Part shown: positions 1 to 6,291 of the stretch, piece after piece
How the letters are laid out: the number at the start of each line of letters is the position of its first letter
Numbering within the stretch: the stretch's first letter is position 1
Assembly: GCA_012512545.1 (NCBI GenBank)
Contig: JAAZDZ010000500.1
Location: forward strand, 1 to 6,291
Source of the DNA: Alcaligenaceae bacterium
GTDB lineage: Bacteria; Pseudomonadota; Gammaproteobacteria; Burkholderiales; Burkholderiaceae_B
Length of the DNA: 6,291 nucleotides
Direction: 5' to 3'
The notes under the pieces: generated by a model
Database searches by the model: none
Told to the model about the DNA's origin: nothing
The model's input: only the letters and a program-made list of their open reading frames with translations
Translations under genes and position numbers: made by a program

Positions 1-15
1 CTCTTGCTTTATGGC

Positions 16-603
16 TTACAAAGCGCCTTTGGTCGAGGGGATGACCCCGGCCATGCGCTCATCGTGCTCTAGCGCAAAGCGCACGGCACGGGCAAAGGCT
101 TTGAAAATCGTCTCGCACTGGTGGTGGGCGTTTTTGCCTTTGAGGTTGTCAATGTGCAGCGTCACGCCCGCGTGGTTCACAAAGCCCTGGAAAAATTCGT
201 ACACCAGCTGGGTGTCGAGCTGGCCAATGCTGCCGGCGGTAAATTGCACGTCCATCTCCAGCCCCGGGCGGCCGGAAAAATCAATCACCACGCGGCTCAA
301 GGCTTCGTCCAGCGGCACGTAGGCGTGGCCGTAGCGGCGGATGCCTTTTTTGTCGCCAATGGCCTGGGCAAAGGCTTGGCCCAGGGTGATGCCGATGTCT
401 TCGACGGTGTGGTGGCCGTCAATGTGCAGGTCACCGGCGCATTCCACCTCCAAATCAATCAGGCCGTGGCGGGCGATCTGGTCAAGCATGTGGTCAAGAA
501 AAGGCACGCCGGTATTGATGCTCTGGCGGCCGGTGCCGTCGAGGTTGATGGCCGCGCGCACGCGGGTTTCCTGGGTATTACGGGTGATATCGGCAGTACG
601 CAT
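16..603 (-). CDS. hisB: Imidazoleglycerol-phosphate dehydratase
   Basis: Cytoplasmic Mn-dependent enzyme that dehydrates imidazole glycerol phosphate to imidazole acetol phosphate in histidine synthesis. The 195-residue product has the normal length of the stand-alone enzyme, with no histidinol-phosphatase domain as in the fused enterobacterial HisB. Visible family signatures are FLDHML (residues 35-40), the metal-binding HHTVED (64-69), the second copy HHQCE (160-164) and the typical end PSTKGAL. These two histidine-rich motifs mark the duplicated half-domains that bind the two Mn ions. The ATG at 603 is chosen because the protein then begins just ahead of the conserved [13 protein letters not shown] stretch; an in-frame ATG at 693 would add 30 residues overlapping hisD with no family similarity. 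The Shine-Dalgarno is weak (GAAG about 6 bases upstream, inside the hisD end). It lies 1 bp after the hisD stop, which suggests translational coupling. The stop is TAA at 18-16. The gene is intact. Confidence 0.97.
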   Translation of the reverse strand: MRTADITRNTQETRVRAAINLDGTGRQSINTGVPFLDHMLDQIARHGLIDLEVECAGDLHIDGHHTVEDIGITLGQAFAQAIGDKKGIRRYGHAYVPLDEALSRVVIDFSGRPGLEMDVQFTAGSIGQLDTQLVYEFFQGFVNHAGVTLHIDNLKGKNAHHQCETIFKAFARAVRFALEHDERMAGVIPSTKGAL

Positions 604-604
604 G

Positions 605-1921
605 TCAAGCTTCGGTGTCGGGGGTTTCAAGACGATACTCGGCGCTTGCGGCGTGCGCCTGCAGGCCCTCGCCGCGGGCGAGGACGGATGCAATGCGTCC
701 GAGTGTCTGGGCGCCAGCTTGCGACACTTTGATCAAGCTGGAGCGTTTCTGGAAGTCGTATACGCCCAGTGGCGAGGAGAACCGCGCTGTGCGGGCGGTG
801 GGCAGCACGTGATTGGGGCCAGCACAGTAGTCGCCGAGCGCTTCGGAGGTGTAAGGGCCAAGGAAGATGGCGCCTGCATGGCGGATCAGCGCGGCCCAGC
901 GTTCTGGGTCGGTGGTGGAGATTTCGAGATGTTCCGGCGCGATCTGGTTGGCGATATCGCAAGCCTCTTCCATGCTGCCGACCTTGATGAGGGCGCCACG
1001 GCTGGCCAGGCTGGTGCGCAGGATATCGGCACGCGGCATGGTGGGCAGCAGGCGGTCGATGGCCTGCTGCACGGCTTCGATATATGCCGCATCAGGGCAC
1101 AGCAGAATGGATTGCGCCAGTTCGTCGTGCTCTGCCTGGGAGAAGAGATCCATGGCAACCCAGTCGGCGGGTGTGCTGCCATCGCAGATCACCAGGATTT
1201 CGCTGGGCCCGGCAATCATGTCGATGCCCACTGTGCCGAATACACGGCGTTTGGCGGCGGCCACATAGGCATTGCCGGGGCCGACGATTTTATCGACGGG
1301 AGAAATGGTTTGCGTGCCGTAGGCGACGGCGCCCACCGCTTGCGCGCCGCCAATGGACCATACCCGGTCCACACCGCCAATCGCTGCAGCAGCCAGCACA
1401 ATGGGGTTGCGCACGCCATCGGGCGTAGGCGTGACCATGATGACTTCTGGCACGCCTGCCACTTTGGCGGGAATCGCGTTCATCAGCACGGAAGAAGGAT
1501 AAGCCGCCTTGCCGCCGGGCACATACAGGCCGACGCGATCCAGAGGCGTGACTTTCTGGCCCAGCACAGTGCCGTCTTCTTCAGTGTAGGACCAGCTTTG
1601 GGTGACCTGGTGTTCGTGGTAGCGCCTGACGCGCTCTGCGGCGGCCTCAAGCGCCTGGCGCTGATCGTGAGGCAGACTGTTCAGGGCGGCCTGCCATTCA
1701 CTGCGGTCGATTTCCAGGGCCGCGACAGAGTCGGCTTGTACGCGATCGAAGCGGCGCGTGTATTCCAGCAGCGCTGCATCGCCCTCATGCTGGACGCGCG
1801 CCAGGATTTCAGCGGTTGCGCGTTCTATGGATTCGTCCTGCGAGGCGTCGTAGGCCAGCAGATGGCGAAGGGCCGACGAGAAGTCGGGAGCGGAGGAATC
1901 AAGACGATTGATGGACGGCAT
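605..1921 (-). CDS. hisD: Histidinol dehydrogenase
   Basis: Zn-dependent NAD enzyme that oxidises L-histidinol through histidinal to L-histidine, the final two oxidations of the pathway, in the cytoplasm. The 438 residues match the family length of about 430-440. Visible elements are [13 protein letters not shown] (131-143), the glycine-rich VGPGNAYV (213-220), the signature region IDMIAGPSE (233-241), [10 protein letters not shown] with probable Zn ligands Gln262 and His265, APEHLEI with the catalytic Glu330-His331 pair, [13 protein letters not shown] with probable Zn ligand Asp364, and a C-terminal His423 in the position of the last Zn ligand. Ligand assignments come from alignment in the head to the Salmonella/E. 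coli enzyme, not from a computed alignment. The ATG at 1921 follows the 120-bp gap after the AtuA pair and has no strong Shine-Dalgarno. hisB follows after 1 bp, with no hisC between them. The gene is intact. Confidence 0.98.
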   Translation of the reverse strand: MPSINRLDSSAPDFSSALRHLLAYDASQDESIERATAEILARVQHEGDAALLEYTRRFDRVQADSVAALEIDRSEWQAALNSLPHDQRQALEAAAERVRRYHEHQVTQSWSYTEEDGTVLGQKVTPLDRVGLYVPGGKAAYPSSVLMNAIPAKVAGVPEVIMVTPTPDGVRNPIVLAAAAIGGVDRVWSIGGAQAVGAVAYGTQTISPVDKIVGPGNAYVAAAKRRVFGTVGIDMIAGPSEILVICDGSTPADWVAMDLFSQAEHDELAQSILLCPDAAYIEAVQQAIDRLLPTMPRADILRTSLASRGALIKVGSMEEACDIANQIAPEHLEISTTDPERWAALIRHAGAIFLGPYTSEALGDYCAGPNHVLPTARTARFSSPLGVYDFQKRSSLIKVSQAGAQTLGRIASVLARGEGLQAHAASAEYRLETPDTEA

Positions 1922-1963
1922 GGGCGTACAGTGCGGTTGGGGCTGATGGCAAGTGGGCTTGCA

Positions 1964-1986
1964 GTATTACAGTGTATCCTGTATTA
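1964..1986. repeat. Small dyad with repeated GTATTA
   Basis: On the plus strand GTATTA occurs at 1964-1969 and 1981-1986. Between and overlapping them, TACAG (1968-1972) and CTGTA (1979-1983) form an exact 5-bp inverted repeat around a 6-base spacer. It lies 43-65 bp upstream of the hisD start in an AT-rich patch and overlaps the best -10-like hexamer, which is the layout expected of an operator. The match is short and could be chance. Confidence 0.3.
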
Positions 1987-2007
1987 AGCTTTGCTTCTTG
2001 CCGCAGA

Positions 2008-2033
2008 CCATCAGGTGATGGGGCGCCGCCATC
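2008..2033. repeat. Overlapping alternative stem-loops after the AtuA-like small gene
   Basis: CCATCA (2008-2013) and TGATGG (2016-2021) are an exact 6-bp inverted repeat with a 2-base centre, so as RNA about 5 bp with a 4-base loop. GATGG (2017-2021) can pair instead with CCATC (2029-2033) around a G+C-rich loop. The two hairpins share the GATGG arm and exclude each other. They begin 8 bases after the stop codon of the small AtuA-like gene. No T-run follows on the minus strand, so it is not a standard intrinsic terminator. An mRNA processing or 3'-end stabilising role is possible. Confidence 0.4.
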
Positions 2034-2041
2034 CCGCGCGG

Positions 2042-2470
2042 TCAGGCATGTACCGCATCCGGGCCGTCCACCTTGGTGACGTATTGTTCGGGGTGGCTGA
2101 TGCCGGAGACGCGTTCAAGCATGTGAGCAGGTAACTGCAACGGCATGTCGAGCAGAAAGAACGACAGCGATTTGCCATGGGCGTCCAGGTTGAGGGCGCT
2201 GTTGACGCCTCCGTCCAGTACGCCTTCCAGAACGAAGTTCAGCGCATGCAATTGTGGCAGCAGATAGCGCGTGACGCGGGTGGGCGACCGTGCCGCGAAC
2301 CATTGCAGCAGGCGTTCTTCTGTCACCTGCCCGACCAGAACGTCATAGCCTTCAGGCTGGTAGGCGATCAGGCTCAGGTTGGACGTGTTGCCTTTGTCGC
2401 CCGAGCGGCTGTGTGCAATGACGTACAAGGGGACGTGAATCAAAGCGTCTGGCGGATGGAAGGCATTCAT
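2042..2470 (-). CDS. AtuA-like C-terminal (ferredoxin-fold) domain protein
   Basis: A 142-residue protein that matches the small domain found at the C-terminus of full-length AtuA proteins and often encoded as a separate partner gene. Recognisable features are AHSRSGDKGNTSNLSLIAY (19-37), whose ARSGDKG-type core is the family hallmark, and the later HALNFVLEGVLDGGVN (75-90) followed by NLDAHGK (94-100). There is no signal peptide or membrane segment, so it should be cytoplasmic. Its ATG overlaps the TGA of the large AtuA gene in an ATGA (2470-2467), and a GGGAG Shine-Dalgarno (2484-2480) sits 9 bases upstream, so the two are almost certainly translated together and probably form one complex. 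The biochemical role of the domain is not established. The link to terpene (citronellol/geraniol) use comes from the Pseudomonas atu cluster and may not hold here, since no other atu genes are present in the window. Confidence 0.85.
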   Translation of the reverse strand: MNAFHPPDALIHVPLYVIAHSRSGDKGNTSNLSLIAYQPEGYDVLVGQVTEERLLQWFAARSPTRVTRYLLPQLHALNFVLEGVLDGGVNSALNLDAHGKSLSFFLLDMPLQLPAHMLERVSGISHPEQYVTKVDGPDAVHA

Positions 2471-3849
2471 ACCTGTGGGCTCCCGGCGTGCAAACTCTGG
2501 GAATAGAAGTACCAGCCTTGCCGCACCAGATGGCGGGGCAGAGTGCAGGTGTACTGAGTCAGGCGGGGTTGCAGATGGGTTCTGATGCCGCCTCCGCCTG
2601 CGGGGCCGCAGGTATACAGGGACGTCATTTCCCGCAACATGTGGCGGATCAGGGCGGGGTCGTCATGTTGTGCGGCAATACGCAAGCGGATGTCCCGATG
2701 CTGGCCGGGAGGGCACATGTCCAACAGGCGGCCTGCATCGTCATTCCACACACTGATGGCGCCAATCAGATCGGCCCTGATGTCCAGCTCGGGCGCAATC
2801 CGTTTGCGCAGGATGTCGGCTGCCAGTCTGGCCCGGGCTTCAGCCTGGAGGCCCGCGTAGGAAATCTCGGCTTCACCGAGCCAGCCGCCGGAACAAAACA
2901 CATTGGCCTTGAGTTCGTCAGGCCGTGCTGTGCCCGTAGCCCCCTGCACAGCGACGCTGTTCGCATCCAGTTCTTGCAAAGTGACATTGCTGAAGTCGGC
3001 CGTGACATCAGGCGTCAGGTACCGGGCTGGGTCATGGACTTCGTAAAGAAGTTGTTCAGTGACGGTGCGCCGGTTCAGGCAGCCTCCCGAAACGGCGGGC
3101 TTGCGGATCACAAAATTGCCATCTTCCTGGATCTCGACAAAGGGAAAGCCGATCTCATGCATGCCAGGCACATCCTTGAAGCCCGGAACGGCGTAATAGC
3201 CTCCTGTGACTTGCGCGCCGCATTCAAGCAGGTGGCCTGCCAGTGTGGCTTTGCCCAGTTTGTCCCAGTCATCGGTTTTCCATCCGAAGGTGGCAATGGC
3301 CGGGCCAACTGTCAATGAAGGGTCGGCGGTGCGGCCGGTAATGACGATGTCGGCACCGCCCAGCAGGGCATGGGCAATGTCCTCGGCTCCCAGATAGACG
3401 CTGGCGCTGATGATGCCGCTCAAGGAAGTGTCATCAGGCAGGTCGAGTTTTCTGCACAGGGTTTCCAGACCTTCCGGCGATGTCACCGCATCGCCAAAAA
3501 CAATGGCGATCCTGGGCGCTTTCAAGCCGAGTTCTTCAGCCATGCGCAGAATGCAGCGCGCGGCGCCTTCCGGGTTTGCCGCGCCAAAGTTGCTGACGAT
3601 GCGGATATTGTTTTCGAGGCAACGCCGCAGGATGGGCCGCAGAGTGTCTTCGAGGTAGGGGTCATAGCCTGCTTCGGGATCTTTGAGCCGTGCCAGCTGC
3701 GCGAGGGCCAGCGTGCGCTCAGCCAGGGTCTCGAAGATCAGGAAGCCGCCTCCGCGCTCGATAAGCGTGTCAACAAGGGGTAACGCGGCATCGGCGCGGT
3801 CGCCGGAGAATCCACTGGCACATCCAATAAGCAAGGCGTTTTTTGTCAT
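2467..3849 (-). CDS. Acyclic terpene utilization AtuA-family protein (DUF1446)
   Basis: A 460-residue protein of the AtuA/DUF1446 family. Family blocks in order are IGCASGFSGDR (8-18), SNFGAANPEGAA (86-97), ISASVYLGAEDI (147-158), GADIVITGRTADPSLTVGPA (165-184), LLECGAQVTGGYY (207-219), the GFPFVEIQEDGNFVIRKPA segment (234-252), TVTEQLLYEVHDP (262-274) and the glycine-rich CGPAGGGGIR (414-423). Pseudomonas AtuA is near 600 residues and carries the small domain as its C-terminus; here that domain is the next gene. No signal peptide or transmembrane segment is seen. The family is linked genetically to acyclic-terpene and other acyl-CoA catabolism, but its reaction is not settled, so no enzyme name is given. 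It begins 39 bp after hisG, with a poor Shine-Dalgarno, and overlaps the small partner by 4 bp. Being placed inside a his operon is odd. The reading frame is intact and not obviously decaying. Confidence 0.9.
   Translation of the reverse strand: MTKNALLIGCASGFSGDRADAALPLVDTLIERGGGFLIFETLAERTLALAQLARLKDPEAGYDPYLEDTLRPILRRCLENNIRIVSNFGAANPEGAARCILRMAEELGLKAPRIAIVFGDAVTSPEGLETLCRKLDLPDDTSLSGIISASVYLGAEDIAHALLGGADIVITGRTADPSLTVGPAIATFGWKTDDWDKLGKATLAGHLLECGAQVTGGYYAVPGFKDVPGMHEIGFPFVEIQEDGNFVIRKPAVSGGCLNRRTVTEQLLYEVHDPARYLTPDVTADFSNVTLQELDANSVAVQGATGTARPDELKANVFCSGGWLGEAEISYAGLQAEARARLAADILRKRIAPELDIRADLIGAISVWNDDAGRLLDMCPPGQHRDIRLRIAAQHDDPALIRHMLREMTSLYTCGPAGGGGIRTHLQPRLTQYTCTLPRHLVRQGWYFYSQSLHAGSPQV
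2480..2484 (-). promoter_or_regulatory. Ribosome binding site of the small AtuA-like gene
   Basis: The minus strand reads GGGAG, 9 bases before the ATG at 2470, within the last codons of the large AtuA gene. It is one of the clearest Shine-Dalgarno sequences in the window and supports the chosen start, which overlaps the upstream stop as ATGA. Confidence 0.6.
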
Positions 3850-3867
3850 AGCCGGTACGGTTGGTTG

Positions 3868-3906
3868 CTGACGCCTGAAAAATCTACTTCAACTGCCTGA
3901 CGCCTG
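3868..3906. repeat. 10-bp direct repeat at the hisG / AtuA junction
   Basis: CTGACGCCTG (plus strand) occurs at 3868-3877 in the intergenic gap and again at 3897-3906 in the final codons of hisG, 29 bp apart. On the minus strand the copies read CAGGCGTCAG. One copy lies on each side of the hisG stop, so the intergenic copy may be a fragment of duplicated hisG 3' end left when the AtuA pair was joined to hisG. The same 10-mer also occurs at 3009-3018 and 5835-5844 in the other orientation, so it may simply be a frequent word in this genome. Confidence 0.4.
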
Positions 3907-4551
3907 CGCAAAGGTGTCGAGCAGAGGACGCAGTTCCGCTCCGCGAGTCTTGAGCGCAGCCTGGTTGACGATCAGGCGTGAAGAGATGTGGGCAACGTCT
4001 TCTACCGCTACCAGGTTGTTGGCCTTCAGGGTGTTGCCAGTGGAAACCAGATCGACAATGGCATCGGCCAGGCCAACCAGCGGGGCGAGTTCCATGGAGC
4101 CATAGAGCTTGATGAGGTCCACGTGTACGCCTTTTCCGGCGAAGTGCTCGCGCGCGGCCCGCAGGTACTTGGTGGCGATGCGCAGCCGCGAGCCCTGGCG
4201 CACGGCGGCGTGGTAGTCGAAGCCTTCACGCACGGCCACGCACAGGCGGCAACGGGCAATGTTCAGGTCAACCGGCTGGTACAGGCCACCGGGGTGCGTG
4301 TCGGTGTGCTCGTAGAGCACGTCGCGCCCGGCGATGCCGAAGTCGGCTGCGCCATACTGCACATAGGTGGGTACATCGGTGGCTCTGACAATGATAATGC
4401 GCAGGTCAGGCCGGGAAGTATCCAGAATCAGCTTGCGGGAAGTTTCCGGGTCGTCCTTGACTTCCACACCGGCGGCTTCCAGCAAGGGCAGGGTTTCTTC
4501 AAAGATGCGCCCTTTTGACAGAGCGAGAGTCAGGGGGTGTGCGGTGCTCAT
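3889..4551 (-). CDS. hisG: ATP phosphoribosyltransferase, short form
   Basis: Catalyses the first committed step of histidine synthesis: ATP plus PRPP gives N1-phosphoribosyl-ATP. The 220-residue length is that of the short HisG_S form, which lacks the C-terminal regulatory domain; short forms work as a hetero-octamer with HisZ, which senses histidine. HisZ is not in this window and should be encoded elsewhere. Visible features are LALSKGRI near the N-terminus (8-15), [14 protein letters not shown] (66-79), and the PRPP-binding loop VDLVSTGNT (166-174) followed by LKANNL. The ATG at 4551 shares its A with the murA TGA stop (TGATG), so translation is probably coupled to murA; GGAAA lies about 9 bases upstream. 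The next gene downstream is the AtuA-family gene, not hisD as usual in relatives. The gene is intact. Confidence 0.97.
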   Translation of the reverse strand: MSTAHPLTLALSKGRIFEETLPLLEAAGVEVKDDPETSRKLILDTSRPDLRIIIVRATDVPTYVQYGAADFGIAGRDVLYEHTDTHPGGLYQPVDLNIARCRLCVAVREGFDYHAAVRQGSRLRIATKYLRAAREHFAGKGVHVDLIKLYGSMELAPLVGLADAIVDLVSTGNTLKANNLVAVEDVAHISSRLIVNQAALKTRGAELRPLLDTFAQASGS

Positions 4552-5813
4552 CAGGCGTTTCCAGAGATGCGTTCAATGTCGGCGCCCAGGGCGCGCAGTT
4601 TTTCTTCCATGCGTTCGTAGCCACGGTCCAGGTGATAGATGCGATCGACCAGGGTTTTACCTTCGGCAGCCAGCCCGGCAATGACCAGGCTGGCGGAGGC
4701 GCGCAGGTCGGTGGCCATCACAGTGGCGCCGGACAGGCTGGGCACGCCGGTCACGACAGCGGTGTCGCCTTCGACATCAATGCGGGCGCCCATGCGCGAA
4801 AGTTCGGGCGCATGCATGTAGCGGTTTTCAAAAATGGTCTCGACAATGACCGCTGTGCCGTCAGCAATGGTGTTCAAGGCCATGAGCTGGGCCTGCATGT
4901 CGGTGGGGAAGCCGGGATATTCCTGAGTGCGAAAGCCCGTAGCCGTGGGGCGGCGGGTCATGCGCGCGCGTATGGACTGGTCGCCTTCTTCGATTTCCAC
5001 GCCTGCTTCGCGCAGTTTGTCGAGGATGGCGCCCATGGTGTGGGCGGCGGTGTTGTGCAGTGTGATGTCGCCGCCGGTCGCGCCGACGGCGCACAGAAAC
5101 GTGCCCGCTTCGATGCGGTCGGGCACGATGCTGTGGCGGGCGCCGTGTAATTGCTCCACGCCGTCGATGACGATGCGGTCGGTGCCGTGGCCCGTGATGC
5201 GGGCACCCATCTTGATGAGCAGTTCGGCCAGATCAACGACTTCCGGTTCGCGGGCCGCGTTCTCAAGCACCGTTTGCCCGTCGGCCAGCACAGCAGCCAT
5301 CATGAGGTTTTCCGTGCCGGTGACGGTCACCATATCGGTGCGGATGCTGGCGCCTTTGAGGCGTTTCGCCCGGGCGACGACGTAGCCATGCTCGATGCGG
5401 ATTTCCGCGCCCATGGCGGCCAGCCCTTTTATATGCTGATCGACCGGGCGCTGGCCGATGGCGCAGCCGCCGGGCAGGCTGACGCGGGCTTCGCCAAAGC
5501 GTGCCAGCAGCGGGCCCAGCACCAGGATGGAGGCCCGCATGGTCTTGACCAGATCGTAAGGGGCTTCGAGGCTGGTGATGCGCGAGGCGTCAAGTTCGAC
5601 GCGCTCGCTCTGGCCATTGCGGTACTTGACCCCCAGGCGCTCAAGCAGGCGCAGGGTGGTGCCGATATCCCGCAACTGAGGCACGTTCTCCAGGGTAAGG
5701 GTTTCGGGCGTCAGCAGGCTGGCGCACAGAATGGGCAGGGCGGCGTTCTTGGCGCCGGAAATGGCGACTTCACCCCTCAGGGGGCGGCCGCCATGAATCA
5801 GCAGCTTATCCAT
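4551..5813 (-). CDS. murA: UDP-N-acetylglucosamine 1-carboxyvinyltransferase
   Basis: Cytoplasmic enzyme of the first committed peptidoglycan step, transferring enolpyruvate from PEP to UDP-GlcNAc. It has 420 residues, the usual length. Key features are the substrate-binding SGAKNAA (19-25, Lys22 and Asn23), the mobile loop [11 protein letters not shown] (113-123) with catalytic Cys117, Asp305 in the GFPTDMQAQ block (301-309), and Arg397 in DRGYERM (396-402). The presence of Cys rather than Asp in the loop predicts sensitivity to fosfomycin; this is inferred from the family. The ATG at 5813 lies inside the last codons of the bolA-like gene (8-bp overlap), and the start is supported by the standard N-terminus MDKLLIHGG. 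The stop overlaps the hisG start by one base. Linkage of bolA/ibaG and murA is conserved in many proteobacteria. Confidence 0.98.
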   Translation of the reverse strand: MDKLLIHGGRPLRGEVAISGAKNAALPILCASLLTPETLTLENVPQLRDIGTTLRLLERLGVKYRNGQSERVELDASRITSLEAPYDLVKTMRASILVLGPLLARFGEARVSLPGGCAIGQRPVDQHIKGLAAMGAEIRIEHGYVVARAKRLKGASIRTDMVTVTGTENLMMAAVLADGQTVLENAAREPEVVDLAELLIKMGARITGHGTDRIVIDGVEQLHGARHSIVPDRIEAGTFLCAVGATGGDITLHNTAAHTMGAILDKLREAGVEIEEGDQSIRARMTRRPTATGFRTQEYPGFPTDMQAQLMALNTIADGTAVIVETIFENRYMHAPELSRMGARIDVEGDTAVVTGVPSLSGATVMATDLRASASLVIAGLAAEGKTLVDRIYHLDRGYERMEEKLRALGADIERISGNA

Positions 5814-6057
5814 TGGCTTGCGCCTGATATTCGGCAGGCGTCAGGGTGCGCATCGACAGCGCGTGGATTTCCGCCTTCATGCGGTCGCCCAGCGCGGCAT
5901 ACACGAGTTGATGGCGGGCAATCATGCGTTTGCCTTCAAAGGCAGGGCTGACAATCAGGGCTTCGAAGTGGGCGCCGTCTCCAGCGACTTCAATCACTTC
6001 GCATTCGAGGTTGTCAACAATGTATTGACGGACGAGTTCGGGTGTGGGCAGCTGCAT
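5806..6057 (-). CDS. BolA-family protein, IbaG-like
   Basis: An 83-residue BolA-fold protein. BolA proteins pair with monothiol glutaredoxins to bind or pass on Fe-S clusters; in E. coli the paralogue next to murA is IbaG (YrbA), linked to acid response. The position directly before murA and the short length favour the IbaG branch over BolA itself, but this is inferred from context. Visible family features are [18 protein letters not shown] (26-43), [13 protein letters not shown] (48-60) and the conserved [12 protein letters not shown] block (63-74) with the invariant His65. There is no membrane segment. The ATG at 6057 lies 3 bp after the permease stop, with CGGAA about 10 bases upstream. 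The TAA overlaps the murA start region by 8 bp. Confidence 0.93.
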   Translation of the reverse strand: MQLPTPELVRQYIVDNLECEVIEVAGDGAHFEALIVSPAFEGKRMIARHQLVYAALGDRMKAEIHALSMRTLTPAEYQAQANG

Positions 6058-6060
6058 GGT

Positions 6061-6291
6061 TCAGTTCCGTAGTTTATAACCCCTCGCCAGCAGGCGCAGG
6101 GTGAAGAAGGACAGGCCGATGAATACCAAGCAGACAACGGCCAGGCTGTGCCATGGAGATACGTCGGATGCACTGAAAAAGCCATGGCGGAAGCCGTCAA
6201 TCATGTAAAAGACGGGGTTCCAGTGCGAGACGCCCTGCCAGAATTCCGGCAGGCTGTGGATGGAATAGAAGACGCCGGACAAGAACGTGGC
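6061..6291 (-). CDS. ABC-2 type transporter permease, C-terminal fragment (cut by window edge)
   Basis: The last 76 residues of an integral-membrane permease of the ABC-2 family (resembling E. coli YadH). The readable part runs to the window end with no stop, beginning ATFLSGVFYSIHSLP; the leucine at the fourth position is a TTG codon, not a real start. The block FSGVFYS...PEFWQ..SHWNPVFYMIDGFR (residues 4-35) is the typical region before the last helix, and a hydrophobic helix covers about residues 48-68, followed by a positively charged tail (RLLARGYKLRN). The full protein should be about 250 residues, with its ATPase partner probably encoded just upstream of it, beyond 6291. The substrate is unknown; in relatives an ABC exporter and Mla lipid-transport genes precede bolA-murA. 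Its stop lies 3 bp before the BolA-like start, so it is likely in the same transcript. Confidence 0.88.
   Translation of the reverse strand, partial: ATFLSGVFYSIHSLPEFWQGVSHWNPVFYMIDGFRHGFFSASDVSPWHSLAVVCLVFIGLSFFTLRLLARGYKLRN

Larger units (their letters stand above)
1922..2041 (-). promoter_or_regulatory. Gap upstream of hisD, possible promoter/operator region
   Basis: This 120-bp non-coding stretch separates the AtuA pair from hisD and is the longest gap in the window. Its middle (about 1961-1992) is clearly more AT-rich than its surroundings. On the minus strand it holds the near-consensus -10-like TACACT (1976-1971), but the -35 box expected 17 bp upstream (AAGAAG, 1999-1994) is poor. 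The hexamer TAATAC occurs twice, 17 bp apart, and overlaps a small dyad. A separate hairpin-forming segment sits just after the preceding stop codon. I see no run of His codons or leader ORF that would suggest classical his attenuation. A private promoter for hisD-hisB is plausible here because the inserted module separates it from the upstream his promoter, but the core promoter match is weak. Confidence 0.3.

Noticed and set aside
604..693. Upstream in-frame start for hisB (ATG at 693) adding 30 residues
   Set aside because: The added residues overlap hisD and do not resemble HisB N-termini; the ATG at 603 gives the normal length of 195 residues.
341..1987. A 548-codon open frame on the plus strand, opposite hisB and hisD, longer than either gene
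   Set aside because: It is antisense to two well-conserved enzymes and its product has no recognisable domain. Long open antisense frames are expected opposite G+C-rich genes with strong codon bias.
2008..2033. Rho-independent terminator after the AtuA pair
   Set aside because: The hairpins are short and no T-rich run follows on either strand.
2488..3318. A 276-codon plus-strand open frame opposite the AtuA-family gene
   Set aside because: It lies entirely antisense to a gene with clear family motifs and shows no domain or ribosome binding site of its own.
6280..6282. TTG at 6282 as a start for a 73-residue protein
   Set aside because: The frame stays open to the window edge and the upstream residues match the permease family, so this is the tail of a longer membrane protein.
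1..6291. CRISPR array, tRNA/rRNA gene, insertion sequence or phage attachment site
   Set aside because: No regularly spaced repeats, tRNA-like cloverleaf, transposase frame or paired long terminal repeats were seen; coding genes fill almost the whole window.

Overview
The window is a compact block of co-directional genes, all on the minus strand, so transcription runs from high to low coordinates. The gene order ABC-2 permease, bolA/ibaG-like, murA, hisG, hisD, hisB, together with high G+C, short-form HisG, stand-alone HisB and the sequence character of the proteins, points to a betaproteobacterium of the Burkholderiales, most likely Alcaligenaceae (Bordetella/Achromobacter relatives). The genus is an inference and cannot be fixed from this sequence alone.

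Layout in transcription order: the 3' end of an ABC-2 exporter permease (6291-6061, cut by the window edge); a BolA-family ibaG-like gene (6057-5806); murA for peptidoglycan synthesis (5813-4551); hisG (4551-3889); a two-gene AtuA/DUF1446 module (3849-2467 and 2470-2042); a 120-bp gap holding dyads and an AT-rich patch; hisD (1921-605); and hisB (603-16). Except for that gap and the 39-bp hisG/AtuA gap, genes overlap or sit within a few bases of each other. No convincing rho-independent terminator is visible, so much of the block is probably one transcript. The last 15 bases (15-1) lie beyond the hisB stop and lead out of the window, where hisH would be expected.

The ordinary part joins envelope functions (lipid or drug export, Fe-S/glutaredoxin partner BolA, UDP-GlcNAc enolpyruvyl transfer) to the first, sixth and last steps of histidine synthesis. 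The unusual part is the his segment. In the usual Burkholderiales arrangement hisG, hisD, hisC and hisB follow each other. Here a split AtuA pair, a family tied to acyclic-terpene or acyl-CoA catabolism with no settled biochemical role, lies between hisG and hisD, and hisC is missing from between hisD and hisB, which are 1 bp apart. This looks like a rearranged his operon carrying an accessory catabolic module rather than a wholly new system. All genes appear intact.
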